A stretch of DNA of 64,000 nucleotides from Flaccisagitta enflata (Eukaryota; Chaetognatha; Sagittoidea; Aphragmophora). The notes under the pieces are model-generated. The model made no database searches, was not told where the DNA came from, and worked only from the letters and a program-made list of their open reading frames with translations. The position numbers and the translations under genes were made by a program. Below are positions 1 to 10,784 of this stretch, one piece after another (position 1 is the first letter of the stretch; each line of letters starts with the position of its first letter). The stretch is from positions 67,394,001 to 67,458,000 of the forward strand of contig OZ231126.1 of the NCBI GenBank assembly GCA_965153355.1, in the 5' to 3' direction.

Positions 1-45
1 CCGACGGACAGAGCGGGTTGTAAAGTCGCGTGCATGCGATTAAAA
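1..45 (+). mobile_element. TH element, 3' end only (cut by window edge)
   Basis: The window opens inside a tag-hairpin element. A CCGACGGACA core remnant and a GGGTTGTA box lead into the terminal hairpin AGTCGCGTGCATGCGATT at 24-41, followed by TAAAA. The 5' half lies outside the window. Confidence 0.75.
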
Positions 46-919
46 TCGAGGCTTTATGAGGGCACAGTGGTGTAAAGACAATGCCCATTCATTTGTACGA
101 ATATCGAGACACAAGAATTTCCTTACGATATAATGGCATGGGGTAAACGATGTCAATGACTCAATGTGCCACAGTGATATCACTTGCACTGATCTGATAG
201 TTCTTTTATTTTTAGACTGCTGTTTATAGCCGTCTGCGCAGAGGCGGTTTCAAACGATAGCATTGTCGGTCAAGCAAAATGACAACCCTTTTTCCAGCAG
301 GGTGGTGCAAAGCAGTCCAATGGGTAGATAAATGTCATAGGTAACTGATCAAGGCAAAAAATTGTGTTTTAACCTTGAAACTTGTAATTTTTTTACTATT
401 TTAGGTAAATGGCCATATAACAAGAAATTATAAGTTGGGTATATAAATCATAAATTATAGTGTTGGGTTTTAGATTGGAAGCCTTTGTGAAATTTTTGCA
501 GCATGGATGTTTCTCCAAAGCCCCCAATCAACTTGTACCATTATTGTGACCATACTGGACAAGGGTGAAGCTAATCCTATGACCAGTTTTTGCTGCAGCT
601 ATGACGCTAGTACCATTTGTGAGCCTTTTGAAATATCGTGTTTTTAATTAGGTGAGGTAAAAAATCAGAGATACACCCATATCCATGTGGAGAATTATGT
701 TTTTATGAGTAAAGAATCAGGTTCCCCTGCATTTTAGCCGAAAAATTAGGTGCTTGGCCTCAAATCAGAAATTCTTTAGCCTAAAAACCAATGTATTCAA
801 ATCTGGCCTTGTTGGACTCTTCAGCACCCTTTAGGGCTCCTGATACGTCATTAGCGTGACAAAAGAACAAAGATTCGGGAAGACCTCTCAAACATCTTGA
901 TGAGATGACGCAACGCGTC
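46..919. other. AT-rich stretch, no gene seen
   Basis: I see no convincing open frame, RNA gene or tandem repeat here. It looks like unique or old decayed sequence. Confidence 0.5.
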
Positions 920-1677
920 TTAAGGGCTACAATTGCAGGCCCCTGGAAGGGTCATTAAAATATTTAGAGCTTGTAATGTCCTTTTATGGACCTAAACACT
1001 TTGACCTACAAGGAGATTTTCCCATCTACCACTAATCTTAAGAAAGAACTACCCTTGTTCTTGTAAATCAGATTTTATGATAGTCTAAATCATTTTGACT
1101 TGACAAATCCATCCAGAATAATCTGGTTTGTGTTTTGGGGGAGGTCTCAGTCCCTATCATCAGGTGCCAATAGCGCCGACCTTTTAACATACGAAAAAAT
1201 TGTTTATTATTTCATTTTATGACATAGTGATGAGACGGTGACCAAGCACTAGGCCACTATGATTTTCATTGACATGATGAGAAATCGCTCTCTGAATTCT
1301 GCTAAGATCATCTTATACCAAATTGGTGCTACTTTACTTTTTTTCACACTTCATCTTTTTTTTTCCCATTTTTCATTTGAAATCAAAAAAAGAAGGAAAA
1401 ATGACAAAAACAAACACATTATGGATTTTGACGATGCTGACAATTAAAATTGATAAAGACGACAAAATAATGACTACAACGACATTAGCGAAGACAATGA
1501 TTCCAATGACAACAACAACAACAACTATCATACTAGTACATCTAGTACATCTATCATAATTTTAATCAGCAACTGCCCAAACTCATTGTAGATGGATGCC
1601 ACAAGGCCCCTTGAAGGCCGTAACAAGCTCTAAATATTTCAATGGCCCCTCCGGGGGCCTGACATTGTAGCCCTTAA
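920..1677. mobile_element. Non-autonomous inverted-repeat element flanked by TTAA
   Basis: About 55 bp at each end are inverted copies: GGGCTACAAT..AGGCCCC..ATATTTAGAGCTTGT at 924-976, and its reverse complement at 1621-1673. TTAA sits directly outside both ends (920-923 and 1674-1677), as in piggyBac-type insertion. The termini start GGGC rather than the usual piggyBac CCY, so the superfamily is open. The short AT-rich frames inside look non-coding. The right end lies about 15 bp from the next TH element. Confidence 0.6.
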
Positions 1678-1693
1678 ACCGGCGAAACTGTAA

Positions 1694-1837
1694 AACAAGG
1701 CCGGATACACGGCAGGACAGTCGCGGATGTTTGGGCAGGAGCAGTAATGCAAAAACCGCTCAGAAATGTGATGGACCAACGGATGGACGGACGGACCGCG
1801 GACCGACCGACACGGTGACGTGTCCGCGACTGAAAAA
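1694..1837 (+). mobile_element. TH element (AGTCGCGGA lineage)
   Basis: Starts AACAAGGCCGG, has tag AGTCGCGGAT at 1719-1728, the GGGCAGGAGCAGTAATGC box, a (GGAC/CGAC)n core, and ends with a partly decayed hairpin whose right arm is GTCCGCGACT, followed by GAAAAA. The 3' tetranucleotide reads CTGA. No target duplication is visible. Confidence 0.8.
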
Positions 1838-1948
1838 ATACTAAAGTGCAATTCTATGGTTTGATGAAAATCTCCCAAATAGGCAGAATTGCAGAAAGTC
1901 TAATGCATTGCAACGAAAAGCGTTTCCCTCTCACGTACATTTTTCAAG

Positions 1949-2164
1949 AACAAGGCCGGATACACGGCTACCGAAGTCGCGTGCGGGTGGGCAGGGGCCA
2001 TATTTAAGGCCACTCCATCATTTGGGCAGGAGCAGTAAGGCCAAAGACCGCAAAAACCCAAAAAAAGTAAAGTGTGACGGACGGACGGACCAACCAACGG
2101 ACCGACGGACCGACGGACCGACCGACAAAGCGGGTTGTAGAGTCGCGTAGCACGCGACTAAAAA
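1949..2164 (+). mobile_element. TH element, complete (AGTCGCGTGC lineage)
   Basis: A good reference copy. It has 5' AACAAGGCCGGATACACGG, tag AGTCGCGTGC at 1975-1984 running into GGGTGGGCAGGGGC, then GGGCAGGAGCAGTAA, a (CCGACGGA)n core at about 2077-2128, a TTGTAGAG box and hairpin AGTCGCGTAGCACGCGACT at 2141-2159, followed by AAAAA. The reverse complement of the hairpin begins AGTCGCGTGC, identical to the tag. It lies head-to-tail with the copy at 1694. Confidence 0.85.
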
Positions 2165-2375
2165 CGTCAAATTGAAAAAGTGTGGTGAATTGAAGAAAGG
2201 GGAAAAGAAAAAAAAGGTTTCGACGCAAACTGGAGAGAAAAATAAATAAAGCAAGGATAAGGAAAGTAGATGGAATGAGAAAAATCAAAAAAGTTTACTG
2301 ATATTCTTTCAGCCGTTTTTTTATTCATATCGTTATTACCCTTTACTTTTTCTTTCCGTCTTTTTTCTTCTTGTT

Positions 2376-2379
<4 letters not shown>

Positions 2380-2462
<83 letters not shown>

Positions 2463-3022
2463 ACACACTGTGTAGTGGGCTTCTTCTTTTCTTTCTTTTT
2501 CTTTTTCTTTTTCTTTTTCTTTTTTTTTCTTTTTTCTTTTTTCTTTTTTCTTTTTTCTTTTTCATCATCTTCTTCTTCTTCTTCTTCTTCTTCTTCTTCT
2601 TCTTCTTCTTCTTCTTCTTCTTCTTCTTCTTCTTCTTCTTCTTCTTCTTTTTCTTTTTCTTTTTCTTTTTTTCTTCTTCTTCTTCTTCTTCCTCTTCCTC
2701 CTCTACTTCTTTTCCTTCTTCCTTCTCTTCTTTTTATACTTCTTCTTCTTCTTTTCTTCTTCTTTTCCTTTTTGTTTTTGTTTTTGTTTTTGTTTTTGTT
2801 TTTGTTTTTGTTTTTGTTTTTGTTTTTGTTTTTCTTCCGCCTGGTTTCGAGGCGTTGCTTGTTGCTTCTTCTTCTTCTTCTTCTTCTTCTTCTTCTTCTT
2901 CTTCTTCTTCTTCTTCTTCTTCTTCTTCTTCTTCTTCTTCTTCTTCTTCTTCTTCTTCTTCTTCTTCTTCTTCTTCTTCTTCTTCTTCTTCTTCTTCTTC
3001 TTCTTTTCCTTCTTCTCCCGCC
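2380..3022. repeat. Long microsatellite tract: (TG)n, polypyrimidine, (CTT)n, (TTTTTG)n, (CTT)n
   Basis: (TG)n covers about 2380-2460, mixed C/T 2480-2566, (CTT)n about 2566-2648, (TTTTTG)n about 2768-2832 and a second pure (CTT)n about 2862-3005. The 264-residue Cys/Val, Phe and Ser-rich open frame over it is only the repeat translated. Confidence 0.95.
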
Positions 3023-3121
3023 TGGTTTAGTGGTGTTGCTTGGCGCTTAACCATGACGAATGACGATCGTAAAACTGCTAAAAGCCTCTGTTTAAATGTA
3101 CTACGTCTCCGAGGTTTTGAA

Positions 3122-3186
3122 TCGAGACTGCCGAGGCTTGAGGCTGCCGGGGCTAGAGGCTGCCGAGGCTAGAGGCTGCCGAGGCA
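3122..3186. repeat. Short minisatellite, GAGGCTGCCGAGGCTA-type units
   Basis: About four imperfect units built on GAGGCTGCCG(A/G)GGCTA. No gene is seen between here and the foldback element starting at 3514. Confidence 0.7.
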
Positions 3187-3513
3187 GCAGCGAGGTTGGG
3201 ATGAATGTTGTTTCAGAATGCAGAAATACATGTATATATACTTCAAGTGGCCAAGAACAGAAGTTACACAACGGACAACCAAAGCGACTGCTTTGCCATA
3301 TCAGATCGTATTTAGCTGATAGTCGTTCTATAAAACATCAGTTGCGTGGAAGAATTTCTGGTAGGTAGGTAGGCCCGTATGTCCGTATGATTAGGTAAAG
3401 CGAAACATTGAATGACGCGTAATCGACTGAAATAGCTATTTCTTGGCATAACTGTCCCTGCCCAGCCATAATTTAGCCTCCGCCCTCCACATACTGTCTC
3501 TGGCTACCAGACA

Positions 3514-4952
3514 TTCTGTTATGCCCCCATATTCATGGGAGTGGCCCGGTTCGCGATTAAATTGGTACTTTGTGGTATTAAAAAGCAATTTCAGGTCTTG
3601 TTGAGGATTTTCTACCTTCCCTGGAGTAGCGGTTTTGGATTTACCATCATGGGTAAAAGGTGGTTGTTGAGGAAATGTCCATTTTTGGTCACTTTCGCCC
3701 CAAATTTAGGCCACTTTGCCTCAGAAATCGAACCTAAAATCCATGAGATTATTAAACTAGAGCTCAAGATCTAACCAGTGGTGCAATCCGCATGTTTTTA
3801 TCTTTTTTCGTTTAGATTTTAGAGGGTTTCAAAGATGGGACTTGTGAGGGTTTTTTTTGCAACATGAAATCTGGGTGAAAATTTGACAGTTTTCACGTTT
3901 TTCACTATATTGCAGCTTTGGATTGACGAATCATTAAAAAATTGGTGACCAAATTGAAGAGTTTTTGTTGCTCTAACTGATTCTGCAAAAATTTTTGATC
4001 GATATGGCCTCAAAAGAATTTTATTCACTCTCAAAGCAGGTGAAAAAAGTCAAATTTTTATGTCATTTTGGCTATTTTTCATTGAAAAATTTTGCCATTT
4101 CCAAACTGAATATTGACTTAAAATTCATGAGCAAATCAAACTACAGCTCAAGAGCTAATCAGTGGTGCAATCAGCATATTTCTATGTTTACCCATTTAGA
4201 TTTTAAAGTCTTTCAAAGATGAAGGGGTATGAGGATCATTTTTGTCATTATACCCTTTAAACTTTGAAGTTTTGTCAAATCTAGAAGCAGAACTGTTTTG
4301 ACATGCCGATTGCACCACTGATTAGCTCTTGAGCTGTAGTTTGATTTGCTCATGAATATCAAGTCAATTTTCAGTTTGGAAGTGGCATAATTTTTCAATG
4401 AAAAATAACCTAAATGACATTAAAATTTGATTTTTCACCTGCGAAGAGTGAATAAAATTTTTCTGAGCCATATCGATCAAAATATTGCAGAATCAGTTAA
4501 AGCATCAAAAACTCTTCAATTTGGTCTTTTTTAAAGATGGTCTATCCAAAGCTGCAATATAGTGAAAAATGTGAAAAATGTCCAAATTACCCCCAAATTT
4601 CATGCTGCAAAAAAGTCCTCTCAAGCCCCATCTTTTAAACTTTCTCAAATCTAAACAAATAAAGATAAAAACATGCGGATTGCACCACTGGTTAGCTCTT
4701 GAGCTGTAGTTTAATAATCTCATAGATTTTAGGTTCGATTTCAAAGGCAAAGTGACCTCAATTTGAGGCCAAAGTGACCATTTTTGGACATTTTCCCAAC
4801 AACTACCTATCACCCATGATAGTAAAACCAAAACCGTTACTCCAGGGAAGGTAGAAAATCCTTAACAAGACCTGAAATAGCTTTTTATTACAATAAAGTA
4901 CCAATTTAATCGCGAACCGGCCTTCCCCTATGAATATGGGGGCATAACAGAA
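3514..4952. mobile_element. 1.44-kb foldback element (near full-length palindrome)
   Basis: The left arm (3514 to about 4230) and right arm (about 4245-4952) are inverted copies along their whole length, by eye roughly 80-85% alike. Both ends read TTCTGTTATGCCCCCATATT when oriented outward-in. The turn lies near 4238. Each arm also holds a diverged internal direct repeat of about 100 bp containing CAGTGGTGCAATC (about 3745-3840 and 4140-4222 on the left), so four related segments are arranged symmetrically. The several 60-108-residue open frames in it are not recognisable proteins. The right edge abuts a TH 5' end (4953-5007), so it probably inserted into a TH element. Confidence 0.8.
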
Positions 4953-5007
4953 CTGCCCCTACCCATCCGCACGCGGCTTGGGTATCCGTGTATCCGGCCT
5001 TGTTTAA
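4953..5007 (-). mobile_element. TH element 5'-end fragment
   Basis: CTGCCCCTACCCATCCGCACGCGG..TATCCGTGTATCCGGCC then TTGTT is the 5' end of a minus-strand TH copy. The rest is missing or lies left of the foldback element, where 3361-3400 holds a degenerate GTAGGTAGG/GTCCGTATG core. Confidence 0.7.
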
Positions 5008-5141
5008 TGTCTTGCACGGTATCGACCACTAATTTCGCGTAACAGCGAGATTCGCAAAACGCAAAAGTTTAATGTTTATGAGTAAACTGGATTGCAGATC
5101 TCTGAAATATCTCTCTTTCCGCAAAAGTGTTCAATGTGTTC

Positions 5142-5288
5142 ACATCATCCCTTCGCAGATGTGCACAGTAACATCATCCCTTCACAGATGTGCACAGTAA
5201 CATCATCCCTTCACAGATGTGCACAGTAACATCATCCCTTCGCAGATGTGCACAGTAACATCATCCCTTCGCAGATGTGCACAGTAAC
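5142..5288. repeat. 29-bp minisatellite, about 5 copies
   Basis: Near-identical units starting ACATCATCCCTTC(G/A)CAG at 5142, 5171, 5200, 5229 and 5258. The only obvious variable base is G/A in CTTCRCAG. Confidence 0.95.
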
Positions 5289-5319
5289 ATGCTACGAATC
5301 ATCGAGTCTATTTCTTTTT

Positions 5320-5426
5320 AGGTGCGACAAAGCACCTCTATAACTGGCTGTGTCCGTCGGTCTGTCGGGTAACGCATTCGTTCGAAGATCAACACGTCGC
5401 ACCTTATTGGCCTACTTGGCCTTGTT
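5320..5426 (-). mobile_element. TH element, short (AGGTGCGAC lineage)
   Basis: A 107-bp copy. On the plus strand it begins with hairpin AGGTGCGACAAAGCACCT (5320-5337), then CTCTATAA and GTCCGTCGGTCTGTCGG. It ends GTCGCACCTTATTGGCC..GGCCTTGTT. In element orientation the tag is AGGTGCGAC, identical to the first nine bases of the hairpin's other strand. The stem differs from the AGTCGCG lineage, yet the ends AACAAGGCC and TATAGAG are kept. Confidence 0.8.
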
Positions 5427-6003
5427 TCTGTGCTCTTGGCCCGCTGCCAGAAGAGAAAAGAACGGAGGAGGAGGAAGAACAACAAAGGAAGAGGAAATTG
5501 AGGGAAAGTGATGGAAGAGGCGAGACAGCGTGAATACAATGGAGGGTAATTATAGGGAGAGGAGAGCAATAGAAGATGTCTCTTTGAGAGAGAGAGAGAG
5601 AGAAAGAGAGAGAAAACATGCAATGGGGTCATGGGGCGTCGTCTTTATCCCCGCATGAGATTCTCTGCGGCTTCTCCTTAAAAACACGCGCACGCTCATG
5701 GAAGCGCGCGCACCTGATCACGCACGCAAGAAAGTACACACAACGACGCACGCAGGAGAGCATGCACTACTACGCAGACAAGGACGCAGACACAAAGACG
5801 CAAATAAACATGCAGGTACAACAAAGCATGCAAAAACGTACACACAACGACGCAAACATGAACGCAGGCACAACAACATAAACAAATACGCTGGCACAAC
5901 AAAGCACTCAAGAAAGCTTGCACAATGAAACGCAAGAAAGCACACAATGACGAAAACAAGAATGCATAAAACAACGACACAGAAAAGAACCACGCACAAC
6001 AAC

Positions 6004-6902
6004 AACAAGGCCAAGAGATGTCCAATAGATGCGTCCTCTTTAGACGTAAGATATTATCATACAAATTATTAAGATATAAAGATATTAAGATACAAAAATA
6101 TGAAAATATAAAGATTCAGAGATAAAGAGAAAAATATAAACTGATTCCTCTCGATCCCCCACCTCTCCACCCTCTCTACGCCTCCCACCCTCCCTAACGC
6201 CTCCCCGTCACCACCCCTCCCCACCGCCTCCCCCTCCCCACCCCTCCCTCCTCCCCCCACCTGCCTCCCCACCCCTCCCCCGCCTCCTCACCCCTCCCCC
6301 ACACGCCTCTCCACCCCTCCCCTGCCTCCCCACCCCTCCCCCCTCCCCACCTCCCCGCCTCCTTCGCCTCATTCTCGAAAGAGACATGAAGGGACTTGGA
6401 GAGACATGGAGAGATGTGGAGAGATATGAAGAGACATGAGAGACATGAAAAAACAACAAGAAGAGACATAAGAGACATAAGAGACCTAAGAGATAAAAGA
6501 GACATAAGAGATATAAGAGATGTGAGATATAAGAGATGTGAGATATAAGAGACATAAGAGACATATAGGAGACATAAGAGACATAAGAGACAAAAGAGAC
6601 AAGTAGGACATAAGAGACATAGAGACATAAGAGACATAAGAGACCTAAGATACATAAGCGAAGGAAATAAAGACATAAGAGATATAAAAACATATATAGG
6701 AGACATAAGAGACATCTGGGAGACAAAAAGTGACAAAAGGAGCAGAAAGACACAAAAGAGATGGAAGACATAAAACATAAAGAGACAAGAGAAGACATGA
6801 AGAGAAATGAAGAGAAACCTTGAAAATTTTTGAAATTTTCATTCCCTATGCATAATACATACTACAGACCCTCTTATAGAGATGCGAGGACGCATCTAAA
6901 AA
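6004..6902 (+). mobile_element. TH element, enlarged core (GATGCGTCC lineage)
   Basis: Starts AACAAGGCCAAGAGATGTCC, tag GATGCGTCCTC at 6028-6038. It ends CTCTTATAGA then hairpin GATGCGAGGACGCATC at 6881-6896 and TAAAAA. The hairpin's reverse complement begins GATGCGTCCTC, an 11/11 match to the tag. The middle is expanded by a CCTCCCCACC-rich tract (about 6150-6365) and an imperfect (GAGACATAA)n array (about 6380-6810). Confidence 0.85.
6380..6815. repeat. (GAGACATAA)n-type imperfect repeat
   Basis: Units of 9-10 bp built on GAGACATAA with many variants (GAGATATAA, GAGACATGA). It forms the core of the TH element around it; a shorter array of the same kind sits in the copy at 9042-9431. The 196-residue minus-strand frame is the repeat translated. 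Confidence 0.85.
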
Positions 6903-7345
6903 CAAGAAGGGAGGAAATGATGTATGCTACAAAGCACGCACAACGACGCATGCACGAAAGCATGCATAACAACGCAAACAAGAGTGCGTACACAACGCAA
7001 ACAAGAATGCACGCACAACGACGCACGCAAGAACGCAGGCAAAACGATGCGCACAAAAACGCACGCACAATGACGCATGCAAGATACAATTAAGAACTCC
7101 ACTCAACAATTCACGCAAGAATTCTCACCCAAACAGACATGGAAGAACGTATCTGAAACAACAAAAGCAAAAAAGCACGCACAGTAATACACACAAGAAT
7201 GCCTTCTCAACGGACAAGCAATGACCTCTGCACAAGCATTGAGCAAGCATGACACAACCAATAACGCAAGAAAAATGCACGCGCAATGACGAAAAATCAA
7301 ACGCGCACGAACCGACGCACACTCAAGAATGCACGCACGAAGGTA

Positions 7346-7854
7346 CGTCGAAAAAAAACGACTAAGTAAAAGAATGGCTCGAAGGATGAAAAAAAAGGGA
7401 AAAAAGGAAAAAAAAACATTCAAGCGAGGAAAGTGAAAGAATGATAGATTTGTGAGCACTGTCTTAAAATGAGGACAACTTGGAATTGAAATAAAAGCAC
7501 TTAAGTTTTGAGCGTGAACCAGGAAAACACAAGGCAAGTATGAAGGCTTCTTTTACGAAAAAAAAAGGAAAAAAGAAGAAAAAAAAACACCTTACAGAGC
7601 TGCACTGCACTTTAAGTTAAACAGTTGAAAGAAATGCCAACTTAGAATTAAAAAGCTTTTTCAAAAATGGACTCAATTTTAAGACCAGTTTTTAGATCAT
7701 CCGTATCACAAAAGTGGCAAAGGTTCTCATCTGATTGAGTTGAGTAGTAATTTTGTCTAAGTTGCTCGAGTGTTGTGCATGTGATGCCAAATGTCAACTT
7801 CATAGATGCCCTTTATTTGCTTTTTGAGGACCAACTGGATGATCATTAGTTTTT
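7346..7854. other. A-rich stretch, no gene seen
   Basis: Contains A-rich and GAAAAAA runs and otherwise featureless sequence. No supported gene. Confidence 0.5.
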
Positions 7855-8004
7855 AGTCGCGGACACGCGACTCTACACCTTGCCGTGTCGGTGGGTAGGT
7901 AAATCGGTAGGTCGGTCCCAAATATTTCTAGATTTCGAGCGGTTTTTGCATTACGGCCCCTGCCCAACCGTCCGCGACTGTCTTGCCGTGTATCCGGCCT
8001 TGTT
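7855..8004 (-). mobile_element. TH element, complete (AGTCGCGGAC lineage)
   Basis: Plus-strand order: hairpin AGTCGCGGACACGCGACT (7855-7872), CTCTACACC, GTCGGTGGGTAGG-type core, AGCGGTTTTTGCATTACGG, CTGCCCAACC, tag complement GTCCGCGACT (7970-7979), then CCGTGTATCCGGCCTTGTT. Tag and hairpin arm match 10/10 (AGTCGCGGAC). Confidence 0.85.
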
Positions 8005-8373
8005 ATTATTTACACTAAATCATTTTCTCAACCGAGTTTGACAAAATCTGTCGAGATCTTGTATGTGAGTGATACGACTGACGCGTCCATAGCAGCCCCA
8101 TATTGATTACCATTTACATCCTTTTCGAGTAGGAAGGACACCGTTTGAGGGTTCAAAGCATAATGCAATGTTACTTGCCTTCGTCTTCAGATTTTTAATC
8201 ACAAATCCAAAACCAGGTGAAAAGAAAACATGAATGGGGGAATAATCAGATGAAGAAAGAGAAAGAGAAAGTGGAATGGAGGGAGAAAGGAAAAGAGAAT
8301 GAGAAGCGCAAATTTGATTACCAAGTCGAGGGGATTTTCCGTACAAGGCATTCATGCTCGCAATCTATCGGTA
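8005..8373. other. Interval between TH copies, no gene seen
   Basis: Unique-looking sequence with a GAGAAAGAGAAAG-rich patch near 8250-8310. No supported gene. Confidence 0.45.
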
Positions 8374-8578
8374 AACAAGGCCGTATACACGGCTACCGAA
8401 GTCGTGTGCGGGTGGGCAGGGGCGGGGATAAAAAAGGCTAACCAAGCATTTGGACAGGAGCAGTGATGAAAAAAAAACTAAGCTAAGCTAAGTGTTACGG
8501 ACCGACAGACCGACGGACCGACGGACCGACGGACCGACCGACATAGCGGATTGTAGAGTCGCGTGCACGTGACTAAAG
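8374..8578 (+). mobile_element. TH element, complete
   Basis: AACAAGGCCGTATACACGG, tag AGTCGTGTGC (8400-8409), GGGTGGGCAGGGGC, ACAGGAGCAGTGATG, core of four CCGACGGA-type units, TTGTAGAG, hairpin AGTCGCGTGCACGTGACT (8557-8574), AAAG. The tag matches the complement of the hairpin's right arm (AGTCACGTGC) at 9 of 10 positions. Confidence 0.85.
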
Positions 8579-8579
8579 A

Positions 8580-9041
8580 AATTATAGGAAAAGGAAAATT
8601 GGCATGCCGCCGATTGGTGAGAAGAATGAGCCCAAACCCGTCTCACACGCGATCAGCATTATTTGCATAATGCATCTTGAAACAAATCATCTCCGTTGAA
8701 CTATCTTCACCATGCAATCTCGAACCACTAAATCCATCGTTTTGTCGTATTCTCAAACTAGCCTGGCGGCGTCTTTTGATGACGATAATACGTTGAGTAA
8801 ACTCAGAATTACGGTCGTGGTTAACGAAAGTCTTCCAACGTCTATCTGTTGTTCTCTTCGTCTTCTGCCTCGTTGTCTCGTTGTCTCGTGTCTACCTCCA
8901 ACGTCGTGTCTGATTCAATTACAAGCCAACTCTTTCCCAGAAACAAAACGCGCTACACGCATCATGAAACGCGGATCCTCATTCAGCGGCGTAGAGGAAA
9001 TGCCATGGCATCCTTTTATGTCGAGACTCTAGACACAAAAG
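8580..9041. other. Unique-looking stretch with a 106-residue open frame, no family recognised
   Basis: A plus-strand frame at 8712-9032 is open for 106 codons without microsatellite bias. I recognise no domain in it, and an overlapping frame of similar length exists, so I do not call a gene. Confidence 0.4.
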
Positions 9042-9431
9042 AACAAGGCCAAGAGATGTCCAATAGATGCGTCCTCTTTAGATGTAAGATATTAATATGA
9101 AAGACATGAAAAGACCTGAAGAGACATGGAGAGACATGAAGAAACATAGGAGACAAATGAGATCTACGAGACTGATGAGACCCCCCCATGTAAGAGACAT
9201 AAGAGACATATGAGACATAAAGACATAGCAGACGTTTAGGAACCATGAGAGACAAAAGAGACTAAAGAGACAAAAGAGACGAAAGAGACAATAGAAATAT
9301 AAGAGACATGCAGAGACATAAGGAGAAATGAAGAGAAAACCCTAAAACTTGCGTTTAGAAATTTTCGCGTTACCAACCTAACTACCGATGGACAGAGCCT
9401 CTTACAGGAATGCGAGGACGCATCTAAAAAG
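9042..9431 (+). mobile_element. TH element (GATGCGTCC lineage)
   Basis: AACAAGGCCAAGAGATGTCC with tag GATGCGTCCTC at 9066-9076, a short GAGACATAA-type core, GACAGAGCCTCTTACAG, and hairpin (G)AATGCGAGGACGCATC ending at 9424, then TAAAAA. The hairpin's left arm carries one G-to-A change; the right arm still matches the tag perfectly. Confidence 0.85.
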
Positions 9432-9750
9432 TTGTTAGGACTTAAATATTAATAAGAAAAAAAGAAGAGAAAAGAAGAAGAAAAGAGGAAAGGAACAAAA
9501 GAAGTGGGAAAGAAATGAAATATCTTTGGATATGAAAAATTGTTTGGTGATCAAAATTCACTAGTTTTCGACTGAAGACTGACAATATTCATTGTTTATT
9601 TTCAAAATTGGAAAAAAAATAACAGATGAGTTTGTGTTGCTAAACTTAATTTGTCAGACACAAATTAGGGGTGGCAGGCCTGAATTCTTAACTCTCCTAC
9701 GCCGCTGTTCTCAGTTACTCGTCCACGGAAAAGAAGGGCTGCGGTAGCTT

Positions 9751-9752
<2 letters not shown>

Positions 9753-9831
<79 letters not shown>

Positions 9832-9849
9832 AACACACACACACACATG

Positions 9850-9934
<85 letters not shown>
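9753..9934. repeat. (CA)n microsatellite with two ATGAACA interruptions
   Basis: Almost pure CA for about 180 bp, broken by ATGAACA near 9829 and 9847. It is followed by CAGTCGCTTGCGGGTTGACAGGGGCAG, which resembles the tag/GGGCAGGGGC part of a TH element and may be a remnant. Confidence 0.95.
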
Positions 9935-9937
<3 letters not shown>

Positions 9938-10784
9938 CGCTTGCGGGTTGACAGGGGCAGCGATGCAGATAGGCAGAAGTGATAATGTGGGTAGGGCTGC
10001 CCTGCTCAGAAATCATTATTTTTGCAGATTTCACGTCCGCAGCGCTGGAGCGACCTACGGTCCTGACCACCTACCTTTGACTACCTACCCACCAACATGA
10101 CTACGGACACACCCTGCGCTACCAACAAAACTTCAGAATTTCAAAAATGGCATAATTCTGTTTGGAATCTATTTCCGCACTTCACCCTCGACCTCCGCCC
10201 CCTCGCGTCCAAGAAGAACAAAAATGTAACACAATTGACCCTTTCACATCCGCATTTTCTGGCAATTTGACCTCCTCTGCGCGCTATCCATTGAACTCCG
10301 AACGCCAATGGCATCGTGAGATGAATTCACGAAGGGGGAAAGTAAGCGGTATACATATACAATTGGCTATCGGCTGAATTTGCCCGTCGACTCACCAAAG
10401 ATATAGGAGTGAAATGATCTCGGGATAATGTTTTAAAAAAATCACAAATATACTCACAGACACAGCCTGGGCGAGCGCATGGCCATGGGGAAATAAGAAA
10501 ATGAACACATCACAGGAAAGTGGTAAAATCTCTGATTCCTAGACGCAGGCAGCTTGAACGCATTGGAAAACGGAATGATCACAAGAAAATGGACTAGTCA
10601 TCGGAAAATGGACAAATAGACTCCCAGACACAGGCAGTGTGAACGCAACTCTTGTTGGTGTCTCTGGATCAATCATAATGTGATAAACCAACAAATTGAT
10701 TTAAAGCGATTGATTAACGAGCCACCGAAGCCGGCGACCGTCAATCGCTCGCCGACATAATTTGAATATTGCGACCCTTTTTTT
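9935..10784. other. No gene seen; loose ~95-bp duplication near 10450-10650
   Basis: AGACRCAGGCAG(T/C)(T/G)TGAACGCA occurs twice (around 10540 and 10625), each near GGAAAATGG, suggesting an old tandem duplication. The rest has no recognisable feature. Confidence 0.4.

Larger units (their letters stand above)
5690..7345. repeat. Degenerate CGCACAACGACGCA-type minisatellite, interrupted by a TH element
   Basis: Stretches 5690-6000 and 6905-7345 share imperfect units such as CGCACGCACAACGACGCA and CAAGAACGCAGGC. The same repeat continues on both sides of the TH element at 6004-6902, so the element was inserted into an existing array. Long frames on both strands here are repeat translations. Confidence 0.7.

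Noticed and set aside
2378-3172. Long open frames (222-264 residues) rich in Cys-Val, Phe, Ser or Leu
   Set aside because: They translate (TG)n, (CTT)n and (TTTTTG)n tracts; composition and period explain them fully.
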